Shown here piece by piece: positions 11,071 through 18,057 of a stretch of DNA of 52,992 bases (positions are counted from its first letter, which is position 1; each line of letters begins with the position of its first letter). The position numbers were made by a program, and so were the translations under genes. The notes beneath the pieces were generated by a model. The model saw nothing but the letters and a program-made list of their open reading frames with translations. It was not told the origin of the DNA and made no database searches. Source of the DNA: an uncultured Bacteroidales bacterium (GTDB lineage: Bacteria; Bacteroidota; Bacteroidia; Bacteroidales; P3); assembly GCA_900314925.1 (NCBI GenBank), contig OMXC01000018.1, forward strand, positions 1 through 52,992, written 5' to 3'.

Positions 11071-12891
11071 ATGATGAAAAAGACATTGGTATTTCTTATT
11101 GGTCTCATTACCGCAGCTGGAGTGTCGGCACAAGTATATAACTACGCAGACACTACTCCGTCAGGTCATGTTTTGTACTACAATATTGCAAATGGCGAGG
11201 CGGAAGTAACTTTTAAGAGCTACAATTACCCAAACTATGGCAGTTTGATAGACAGTACCCTGATAATTCCCGACAGTATCGTGTACGACAACGTTACGTA
11301 TCCTGTAACCGCAATCGGTTACCAAGCGTTTGCGTATGCAGAGATGCAGCATGTAGTCATCCCCAATACAGTGCGTACTATCGGCATGTGGGCATTCGGT
11401 CCATGCCAGTATTTGACAGAGGTTGTTATTCCCAATTCTGTAACAGAGATAGGCCAAGGAGCCTTCGGCGGCTGCCATAATATAGTATCTGTGACTCTAC
11501 CGGATTCAATAACTGCGATAGCCAGTCAGACTTTTGATGCCGACACATCACTTGTTTCAATAGTCATTCCCGACGCAGTAACAACAATAGGAGCTGGCGC
11601 CCTTTCGCAATGTTACAGCCTTCGGTCGGTAACATTTGGCCATTCGGTGAATAGTATAGCCAACGGAGCCTTATCCCATGGGAAACATTTAGATTCTCTC
11701 ATATTTCTATCCGATGTTGCCCCTTGGATCAGCGATATTTTCTATACCGATACACTTCACCTTGTCATAGACATCCCCTGTGGCTCCTACCACTCGTATT
11801 ATCAAAGATTCGGTTCGAACCACACATATATTGTACCATCGGTCAACTTGTCCATGACAGTTTCTTCTTTGGCGCCTGACTGGGGTACGGCAAATGTCAT
11901 ATTAGATGCCGACCAGCAAGATGTACGATGCGACTCAAGTGCTGTGATACAAGCCATAGCAAACTACGGCTATCATTTCACAGGTTGGAGCAATGGCAGC
12001 CTAGTAAATCCAGATACATTGATGATTGACAGGGATAGTGTATTGACTGCCGGTTTTGCGAAGAACAGCTACACGGTGGAAGTGAATAGCTCCGACCCGA
12101 CTATCGGCTCTGTCAATGGAGGCGGTGTGTTTGACTATCTTGACACTATTGTGCTGACCGCAACCGCAGTAAGCCCATACCACTTTGTACGTTGGAACGA
12201 TGGAAACACACAAAACCCGCGGCAATATGTTGTAACAAGCAATGCTTTGCAAACTGCAATATTTGGCATTGATACATTTAGCGTGACCCTTAATGTCGAT
12301 AGCCTCACGCATGGAACCTGCACAGGTTTCGGCAACTACCCATACGGTTCTGCCGCCACAGCGGTAGCTGTCCCATACAGCGGATACCAGTTCTCTCATT
12401 GGAGCGACGGTTCAACGTTCAACCCCTATACTTTTGCGGTGGTGAACAACGTCCAACTGACAGCATTCTTCTATGAAAACGGTGCTCCCTACCAGGACAC
12501 CTTAATAGTGCATGACACTGTCTATATAGACGTTACCGCTCACGATACCACATACATTACATTGACCGACACATTGTATTTAACGGAGACAGACACTCTT
12601 TGGCTCCACGACACCATTTACTTGCCTCAATATATCCACGACACCGTCTATATAACCCAGGATGGCATCGACGGCATGGAGGTTATAAACGCTAAGGTGT
12701 ACTCCAACCAAGGTCAGATAGTTGTCGAAGGCGCCGACGGCAATCGGGTGACGTTGTTTGATATCAATGGGCGCTCGCTTGCCACCAAACAGGACGAGTT
12801 CTCCCAACTGCGTTTCGAAGCACCTGTCAGCGGCACCTATATGATTAAGATTGGCAACTACCCCGCTCGCAAGGTGGTGGTGATAAAGTAG
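11071..12891 (+). CDS. BspA-like leucine-rich repeat surface protein with T9SS sorting domain
   Basis: ATG 11071 follows AAGAAGGA and gives 606 residues. A signal peptide ends GVSAQ. Residues about 70-215 contain BspA/TpLRR-type repeats (ITAIGYQAFAYAEM, TEIGQGAFGGCHN, TTIGAGALSQC). Residues about 260-470 hold three repeats resembling the divergent InlB B-repeat (FTGWSNGS, FVRWNDGN, FSHWSDGS with GT or GSVNGGG turns). A Thr/Asp-rich stretch of HDTVYI/HDTTYI copies follows, then a type A sorting domain ending GTYMIKIGNYPARKVVVIK. Such proteins are usually adhesins displayed through the type IX system. The longer frame from 11029 runs through the promoter and is rejected. Confidence 0.9.
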   Translation: MMKKTLVFLIGLITAAGVSAQVYNYADTTPSGHVLYYNIANGEAEVTFKSYNYPNYGSLIDSTLIIPDSIVYDNVTYPVTAIGYQAFAYAEMQHVVIPNTVRTIGMWAFGPCQYLTEVVIPNSVTEIGQGAFGGCHNIVSVTLPDSITAIASQTFDADTSLVSIVIPDAVTTIGAGALSQCYSLRSVTFGHSVNSIANGALSHGKHLDSLIFLSDVAPWISDIFYTDTLHLVIDIPCGSYHSYYQRFGSNHTYIVPSVNLSMTVSSLAPDWGTANVILDADQQDVRCDSSAVIQAIANYGYHFTGWSNGSLVNPDTLMIDRDSVLTAGFAKNSYTVEVNSSDPTIGSVNGGGVFDYLDTIVLTATAVSPYHFVRWNDGNTQNPRQYVVTSNALQTAIFGIDTFSVTLNVDSLTHGTCTGFGNYPYGSAATAVAVPYSGYQFSHWSDGSTFNPYTFAVVNNVQLTAFFYENGAPYQDTLIVHDTVYIDVTAHDTTYITLTDTLYLTETDTLWLHDTIYLPQYIHDTVYITQDGIDGMEVINAKVYSNQGQIVVEGADGNRVTLFDINGRSLATKQDEFSQLRFEAPVSGTYMIKIGNYPARKVVVIK

Positions 12892-12922
12892 ACCCCAGAT
12901 TCTCAAGCGCATGACGTATTGA

Positions 12923-12966
12923 AATCATGCTCATGATTATACCCCAATCATGAGCATGATTTTTTG
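12923..12966. terminator. Bidirectional terminator
   Basis: AATCATGCTCATGATT and its complement around a 7-nt loop, followed by a T run. It lies between convergent genes. Confidence 0.8.
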
Positions 12967-12980
12967 CAAAGCTTTTAAAT

Positions 12981-13991
12981 TTAGGAATTTTGCAAATTGT
13001 AAAGTTCTTTTTGCTGCTCAATCTCGCGGCGAAGTTCCTCTTCGGTGGGCATAAGGGCCATGTATTTGGCTGCGAAGAGGTGGTCGTTGTCGTGCAGGAT
13101 TGAATAGCGGGCGATGTCCTTGCTGGTCTCGCTGCAGAGCACAATGCCTATCGTGGGGTTGTCGCCCTCTGTGCGCTGCAGGTCGTCGTACATGCGCACA
13201 TACATATCCATCTGTCCGATGTCCTGATGGGTAATCTGGCCTTTCTTCAGGTCGATGAGGACAAAACATTTCAGGATGTAGTTGTAGAAGACCAGGTCGA
13301 TGTAGAAGTCGCCGGCATCGGTGAAGATATGCTTCTGCCGGGCGACAAAAGCAAATCCCCGTCCCATCTCGACGAGGAACTCCTGCAGGTGTGAGATGAG
13401 TCCTTTCTCAAGGTCACTCTCCGTGTAGTCGGTGCCTGGGTTGAATCCGAGGAATTCGGCTACGACAGGGCTTTTGAGCACTTCCAGCTTGTCGGTAGGT
13501 GGGTTCTTGCGACTGTCTTCAATCAACTGCGGCTGTTTGAAGTGCCGCTCGAAATACTGTGTGCTGATGTTGCGGTCAAGGGTGCGGACACTCCACATCT
13601 CCTGCGAGGCAGTCTGCAGATACCACCGCGCCGCGACAGGGTCGTCGACGCGGAGGGTAGTACGAATATGCGACCATGTAAGATTCTGCACACGCGTGTG
13701 CAGAATCTCTATGTCATTGAACGTAAGGAAGAATGATTTACAATACCATAAGGTACGTTCACTCCACCCTTCTCCATACTCCTGTGTCAGCTCTTTCGAC
13801 AGCATCTTGATTATCTGCTTGCCGTACTCGGCGCGCTTCTCGCCCTGCTGCTCTTGCTCCACAATGCGCTGGCCGATATGCCAGTAGGTGTCAATCATGA
13901 TGGAGTTGACGGCAGCGTATGCCGTACGGCGACTTTGCTCGATGAGCTGTTTGATGTCGCTGACAAAGGAGTTGTTGTCTACGGGAACCAT
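12981..13991 (-). CDS. YhcG-type PDDEXK nuclease-domain protein (DUF1016)
   Basis: A 336-residue member of the YhcG family. Residues 5-150 form the helical N-terminal domain (YWHIGQRIVEQEQQG, GWSERTLWYCKSF, LTWSHIRTTLRV, WSVRTLDRNI). The C-terminal half carries the PD-(D/E)XK nuclease core with FYIDLVFYN and LIDLKKG near 235-253 as likely catalytic residues, then GQMDMYV and IGIVLCSE. The biological role is not settled; genes of this family often sit in accessory or defence regions. It starts 9 nt after the clpP stop on the same strand, a place where a clpX gene would be expected in many relatives, so it may be an insertion. Confidence 0.88.
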   Translation of the reverse strand: MVPVDNNSFVSDIKQLIEQSRRTAYAAVNSIMIDTYWHIGQRIVEQEQQGEKRAEYGKQIIKMLSKELTQEYGEGWSERTLWYCKSFFLTFNDIEILHTRVQNLTWSHIRTTLRVDDPVAARWYLQTASQEMWSVRTLDRNISTQYFERHFKQPQLIEDSRKNPPTDKLEVLKSPVVAEFLGFNPGTDYTESDLEKGLISHLQEFLVEMGRGFAFVARQKHIFTDAGDFYIDLVFYNYILKCFVLIDLKKGQITHQDIGQMDMYVRMYDDLQRTEGDNPTIGIVLCSETSKDIARYSILHDNDHLFAAKYMALMPTEEELRREIEQQKELYNLQNS

Positions 13992-14000
13992 TGGGGGGAC

Positions 14001-14663
14001 TTACTTCTTGGTGAGCACCTCGTCGATCATGCCGTACTGGAGGGCCTCTTCGGCGGTGAACCAGTGGTCGCGGTCGCTGTCTTTCTCCACCTGCTCGAAG
14101 GGCTGACCGCTGTGCTTGGCGATGATCTCATAGAGTTCTTTCTTGAGCTTCAGTATCTCGCGGACGGTGATCTCCATGTCGGTGGCCTGACCATCGGCAC
14201 CGCCCATGGGCTGGTGTATCATGACGCGGGCGTGCGGCAGGGCGCAGCGGCGGCCTTTCTCACCGGCGCAGAGGAGCACGCTGGCCATCGAGGCGGCCAA
14301 TCCCGTGCAGATGGTGCTCACCTTGGGCTGGATGTACTGCATGGTGTCGTAGATGCCAAGGCCGGCATAGACCGAGCCTCCCGGCGAGTTGAGGTATATC
14401 TGTATGTCCTTGGTGGGGTCGACGCTCTCAAGGAAGAGGAGCTGTGCCTGGATGACGTTGGCCGTGTAGTCGTCGATGGCGGTGCCGAGGAAGATGATGC
14501 GGTCCATCATCAAACGGCTGAAGACGTCCATCTGGGCCACGTTGAGCTGGCGCTCTTCGACGATATACGGCGTGAGCGAGTTATTGATGGCCGAGGTGTA
14601 TTTGGCCATGGTGGTGCTGCTGATGCCACGGTGACGGGTGGCGTATTTCTCAAATTCTGTCAT
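14001..14663 (-). CDS. clpP: ATP-dependent Clp protease proteolytic subunit
   Basis: Serine peptidase that forms the barrel degraded-protein chamber with ClpX or ClpA/C. The 220-residue product has the catalytic triad in context: Ser125 in GLAASMAS, His150 in ARVMIHQP and Asp195 in VEKDSDRD. The N-terminal 35 residues before the core are a propeptide-like extension normal for Bacteroidetes. No clpX follows; a YhcG-type nuclease gene starts 9 nt downstream. REP array B lies 36 nt upstream of the start. Confidence 0.96.
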   Translation of the reverse strand: MTEFEKYATRHRGISSTTMAKYTSAINNSLTPYIVEERQLNVAQMDVFSRLMMDRIIFLGTAIDDYTANVIQAQLLFLESVDPTKDIQIYLNSPGGSVYAGLGIYDTMQYIQPKVSTICTGLAASMASVLLCAGEKGRRCALPHARVMIHQPMGGADGQATDMEITVREILKLKKELYEIIAKHSGQPFEQVEKDSDRDHWFTAEEALQYGMIDEVLTKK

Positions 14664-14699
14664 TGTTTATGTTATTTTATTCGTTTTATCATTGATATT

Positions 14700-14840
14700 A
14701 CCCCATAGGGGTTTCATATTAATAGCATAGTAAATCTTCGTTTCCGTTATCCAAACCCCATAGGGGTTTCATTTCAATAGCATAGTACATTTCCATCCCC
14801 GTTTTCCAAACCCCATAAGGGTTTCATATTAATTTGGCTC
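14700..14840 (+). repeat. REP array B, three units of 55 bp
   Basis: Three units with palindrome heads CCCCATAGGGG at 14701 and 14756 and CCCCATAAGGG at 14811. Each is followed by TTTCAT(A/T)T(T/C)AATAG. This is the same core as the array beyond the transposase but in the opposite orientation. Confidence 0.85.
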
Positions 14841-14903
14841 GCTAAACACATATCTTTCATCAAATTCTATGCCAAAAATCGACAAAAACTCCTTATACTC
14901 TTC

Positions 14904-15290
14904 CTACATCGTCTTTCCTATATGGTGCTGTTTCTGGTTTTGTATATACCCTATCACATTGCTGATTTGCGATTTACCGTATGTAAAAGCACCATAACCC
15001 TCCTGCCAAGCAAAGTTACCATCAACGAGGTGTCGCTCTTTTATCCACATCGCCGAAGCCCGCTTCAGGTCTCTGACCATATCCGACACAGATTGTGTCG
15101 GACTCATACTGACAAGGATGTGTACGTGGTCTTTCGCCCCACCTATGGCATACACTCTGTGGCCATGGGCTTCCGCAGAGCCTGTCATGTAGCGGTATAG
15201 CTCTTGCTGCCAGGATTCCCCGATGAATCCTCCACGGTATTTTACCGCGAAGATGACGTGAACGTATAGTTGGCAGTATGTGTTGGCCAT
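14904..15290 (-). mobile_element. REP-associated tyrosine transposase (RAYT, IS200-like Y1)
   Basis: A 128-residue Y1 transposase of the HUH class. The HUH pair is His55-Val-His57 in AKDHVHILVSM, and the presumed nucleophile is Tyr115 in VIGYIQNQKQHH. Other family marks are YHLVFAVKYR-like VIFAVKYRGG near 13 and WQEGYGAFTYGKSQ near 95. No IS200/IS605-style tnpB is present. It is flanked by palindrome arrays that share a core, in inverted orientation, the arrangement expected of RAYTs that mobilise or maintain REP sequences. The first unit of array A runs directly into the start codon at 15290. Confidence 0.88.
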
Positions 15291-15590
15291 TTCTATTGAT
15301 ATGCGACCCCTACGGGGTCGGTTGCGGTTGTTGCGTTGGTCGTTTCTATTGTTATGCGACCCCTACGGGGTCGGTTGCGGTTGTTGCGTTGGTCGTTTCT
15401 ATTGTTATGCGCCCCCTACGGGGTCGGTTGCGGTTGTTGTGTTGGTCGTTTCTATTGATATGCGACCCCTACGGGGTCGGTTGCGGTTATTGTGCTGGTC
15501 GTTTCCATTGTTATGCGACCCCCCCCCTACGGGGTCGGTTGCGGTTATTGTGCTGGTCGTTTCCATTGTTATGCGACCCCTACGGGGTCG
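15288..15590 (-). repeat. REP array A, six units of 53 bp
   Basis: Six tandem units, each with a palindrome GACCCCTACGGGGTC (plus strand) at 15305, 15358, 15411, 15464, 15517 and 15575. The fixed 53-bp period breaks only at unit 5, whose C tract is 5 nt longer. Unit 3 has one base changed in the palindrome. On the minus strand the core reads CCCCGTAGGGGTCGCAT then ATCAATAGAAA, homologous to arrays B and C. The array occupies the gap between trmD and the transposase. Confidence 0.9.
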
Positions 15591-15607
15591 CCGCCACACA
15601 TGGACCC

Positions 15608-16288
15608 TTATTGCTTTTCCAGCAGCCCGGGCCTTCTCTCTTTGGTGCGCTGGATGGCCTGCTCCATGCGCCACTGCTCTATCTTCTGGTGGTTGCCGCT
15701 GAGGAGCACGTCGGGCACACGCCAGCCGCGGAACTCCGGCGGACGCGTGTATTCCGGCGGAGCCACGAGGCCGTCCTGGAAGGAGTCGCCGAGGGCCGAC
15801 TGCTCGTCGCCTATCACGCCGGGGATGAGCCTTATCACTGCGTCGCAGATGACCGCCGTGGCCAGCTCGCCGCCCGTGAGCACATAGTCGCCGATGCTTA
15901 TCTCCTTTGTGATGAAATGCTCGCGCACCCGCTCGTCCACCCCTTTGTAGTGCCCGCAGAGGACCATCAAATTCTGCGCCAGCGACAGCTCGTTGGCCAT
16001 CGGCTGGCTGAGCATCTCGCCGTCGGGGGCCGTGTAGATGACCTCGTCGTAGCGGCGCTCTTTCTGCAGCCCTTCTATGCAGTTGGCCAGGGGCTCCACG
16101 GCCATCACCATGCCGGCGGCGCCCCCGTAGGGGTAGTCGTCCACCGAGCCGTAGCGCGTCAGCGAATAGTCGTGCAGGTCGTGGAACACCACCTCCACAA
16201 GCCCCTTCTTCTGGGCCCGCTTGAGGATGCTCTCCTCGAAGAACATCGTCATCATGTTCGGGAACAGCGTCAGTATGTCAATCCTCAT
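15608..16288 (-). CDS. trmD: tRNA (guanine-37-N1)-methyltransferase
   Basis: Methylates G37 of tRNAs reading CNN codons, preventing frameshifts. The 226-residue SPOUT enzyme shows [10 protein letters not shown] at the start, [23 protein letters not shown] and the trefoil-knot segment [14 protein letters not shown], then [17 protein letters not shown]. The gene stands on its own between REP array A and the M23 peptidase gene, with a short word array just upstream of the ATG. Confidence 0.96.
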   Translation of the reverse strand: MRIDILTLFPNMMTMFFEESILKRAQKKGLVEVVFHDLHDYSLTRYGSVDDYPYGGAAGMVMAVEPLANCIEGLQKERRYDEVIYTAPDGEMLSQPMANELSLAQNLMVLCGHYKGVDERVREHFITKEISIGDYVLTGGELATAVICDAVIRLIPGVIGDEQSALGDSFQDGLVAPPEYTRPPEFRGWRVPDVLLSGNHQKIEQWRMEQAIQRTKERRPGLLEKQ

Positions 16289-16305
16289 AACTGCAATATT
16301 AACCC

Positions 16306-16351
16306 TTCAATTTCCAATAACCTATAACCGATAACCTATAACCAATAACCA
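16306..16351 (-). repeat. 7-8 nt word array before trmD
   Basis: Repeated variants of ATAACCT/ATAACCG/ATAACCA on the plus strand. It lies between the M23 stop and the trmD start, ending about 18 nt before the ATG. Confidence 0.55.
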
Positions 16352-17581
16352 TCACCCCACCTTCAGCTTCTGCCCCACGCGCAGCTTGGCGTTCTCGCTG
16401 ATGCCGTTGAGCTGGCAGAGGCGCTTCACCGTGGTGCCGTTGCGCTTGGCGATGCTGTAGAGCGTGTCGCCACGGCGCACGGTGTAGGAGCCCTTGGCGC
16501 CCGCCGTCTGCTTCGCGGCGGAGCTCTTGCCGACGCCTTCCTTGGCCGACGCCGTGCTCTTGGCCGTGGCCGACTTGGCCGCCGAGCCGGTGACCTTCAG
16601 CCGCTGCCCCACGCGGAGCGTCGAGGTGGTCCTGATGCCGTTGAGCTGGCAGAGGCGCTTCACCGTGGTGCCGTTGCGCCGCGCTATCTTCTCCAGCGTG
16701 TCGCCGTTGCGCACACGGTACCAGCCGCTCGACGACACATTGCCGCCGCGCGCACCCTTGCCGCCCTTCGACACCTTGCGGAACGAGTCGGAGGTCAGCG
16801 TCAGAGTGTTGTTTATCAGGCCGTGCGTCCCGCAGTCGATGACATTCTCGGGATTGATGGCGTTGCCCATGTAGCGTATCTCGAAGTGCAGATGGCTGCC
16901 GAACGAGCGCCCCGTGTTGCCGCAGAGGCCTATCAGGTCGCCGCTCTTCACATGGTCGCCCACCGACACCTCGCGCTTCGACATGTGCGCATAGTAGGTC
17001 TCCAGGCCGTTGGCATGGTGTATGATGACCAGGTTGCCGTAGCTGCGGTTGCGCTTCGAGATGCGCACCACACCGTCGAAGGCGGCATAGATGGGCTCAC
17101 CCGTGGGCTGCGCCAGGTCGAGACCGTAGTGGAAACGGCGGCGCCGCGGACCGAAATGGCTCGTGGGACGCGACGTCACAGGCGTCGGCCACGAGAACTT
17201 GGGCAGCGTCAGCATGATGGGGTCCGTGATGCTCGACGGGTCGAGCTTCGGCAGGTGTATGGCCATAGTGTCGAAAGCCTCGAGGATGATGTCCTCCTCG
17301 CTGTCGACACCGTCGTCGTCGAGGGTAAAAGGGTGCAGCACACCCTCCTCGTCATCGTCGGCGGGCCTCACGATGAAAGGCGACTGATACATAATCTGTT
17401 GCGTCTCCTCCTCCTCGCACTGGTCAATCTTTATCCCCTTGAACTCCTCCTCCTCATAGATGACGTCAAGCTTGCCAACCCTTATTTCCGATTTCTTCTG
17501 CGGGTCGTCGGTCTGCGCCAACGCCACGGCAGGCACAGCCAACAGCCCAAATGTCAAAACGATACGTCCTATGTTTTTCAT
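16352..17581 (-). CDS. Periplasmic M23 metallopeptidase with two LysM domains
   Basis: A 409-residue exported protein, signal peptide ending VALAQ. Residues about 150-255 form an M23 (lysostaphin-type) domain: FGPRRRRFHYGLDLA with the first zinc His/Asp pair, and GSHLHFEIRYMG with the HxH motif; these are intact, so an active endopeptidase or an amidase activator are both possible. Two LysM peptidoglycan-binding domains (about 292-335 and 365-409) share the sequence GTTVKRLCQLNGI. The linker is Ala/Lys/Ser rich. A promoter lies 35 nt upstream. Confidence 0.9.
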   Translation of the reverse strand: MKNIGRIVLTFGLLAVPAVALAQTDDPQKKSEIRVGKLDVIYEEEEFKGIKIDQCEEEETQQIMYQSPFIVRPADDDEEGVLHPFTLDDDGVDSEEDIILEAFDTMAIHLPKLDPSSITDPIMLTLPKFSWPTPVTSRPTSHFGPRRRRFHYGLDLAQPTGEPIYAAFDGVVRISKRNRSYGNLVIIHHANGLETYYAHMSKREVSVGDHVKSGDLIGLCGNTGRSFGSHLHFEIRYMGNAINPENVIDCGTHGLINNTLTLTSDSFRKVSKGGKGARGGNVSSSGWYRVRNGDTLEKIARRNGTTVKRLCQLNGIRTTSTLRVGQRLKVTGSAAKSATAKSTASAKEGVGKSSAAKQTAGAKGSYTVRRGDTLYSIAKRNGTTVKRLCQLNGISENAKLRVGQKLKVG

Positions 17582-17615
17582 TAGATAGTTTCGCGGTTAG
17601 TACTAAAAGAAGATG

Positions 17616-17646
17616 CAAAGATACTAAAAATCCCCGACACGACAAA
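17616..17646 (-). promoter_or_regulatory. Promoter of the M23/LysM gene
   Basis: Minus strand TTTG (17646-17643) and TATCTTTG (17623-17616), 19 nt apart. It is 35 nt before the gene start. Confidence 0.7.
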
Positions 17647-17734
17647 GTTATTTTCTGTTAAACCAACCCTAAGCAACTTGCCCACAGCAACATAAACACC
17701 CTCCACCGGACCACCCCGGCGCGCTGGTCCCCAC

Positions 17735-17880
17735 GCATCCGGTACGGACCCCCTACGGAGTCCCTTCGACCGTTCTTCAGTAGTTCTTCAGTAGTATTTC
17801 AGTGCTGCACTGAAGAACTACTGAAGAACTACTGAAGAACGGCCGTACCGGCTCCGAAGAGGGGCCGAAGGGACACCGAG
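17735..17880. repeat. Long nested palindrome, CTTCAGTAGT class, copy 1
   Basis: Core 17772-17840: a 33-nt arm built of 10-nt CTTCAGTAGT words, a 3-nt loop, and the reverse complement with two mismatches. Outer arms CCGGTACGG and CCGTACCGG extend the pairing. There is no T tract, so it is not a simple terminator. A second copy is at 36967. Confidence 0.85.
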
Positions 17881-17904
17881 GGGCGACAGAGGAAAAAAAA
17901 ATGG

Positions 17905-17933
17905 TTGCGGAATGGAAAAATGTTGTATCTTTG
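17905..17933 (+). promoter_or_regulatory. Promoter of the thiamine operon
   Basis: TTG 17905-17907 and TATCTTTG 17926-17933 with an 18-nt gap, ending about 14 nt before the riboswitch. Confidence 0.65.
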
Positions 17934-17944
17934 CGGCGTGGAGA

Positions 17945-18057
17945 GTTCACAAAGGGGTGCGTTTATGATGCACATCTACAGCGCCGTAGATACATAAACT
18001 GCTGAGAATACACCCTCAAAACTTGATCGGGATAATGCCCGCGTAAGGAGAATGAAT
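17945..18057 (+). promoter_or_regulatory. TPP riboswitch (THI element)
   Basis: Conserved blocks are in order: AAAGGGGTGC at 17951, an extra variable stem, GCTGAGAATACACCC at 18001, CTTGATCGGGATAATGCC at 18022 and GCGTAAGGAGAA at 18041. These are the thiamine pyrophosphate aptamer signatures. The last block contains AAGGAG, and the P1 pairing I can draw (17945-17949 with 18053-18057) includes the ATG at 18052. Control of translation initiation in the operon is therefore likely. Confidence 0.93.

Noticed and set aside
15288..15590. Possible CRISPR array
   Set aside because: The 53-bp units are repeated in full with no unique spacers, and the palindrome core is shared with REP arrays elsewhere; no cas genes are nearby.
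15278..16327. 349-residue plus-strand open frame
   Set aside because: It translates REP array A and then runs antisense to trmD; the repeated CDPYGVG text is a product of the DNA repeat.
17772..17840. Intrinsic terminator
   Set aside because: The stem is far longer than usual, has no T tract on either side, and an almost identical copy is found at another promoter.
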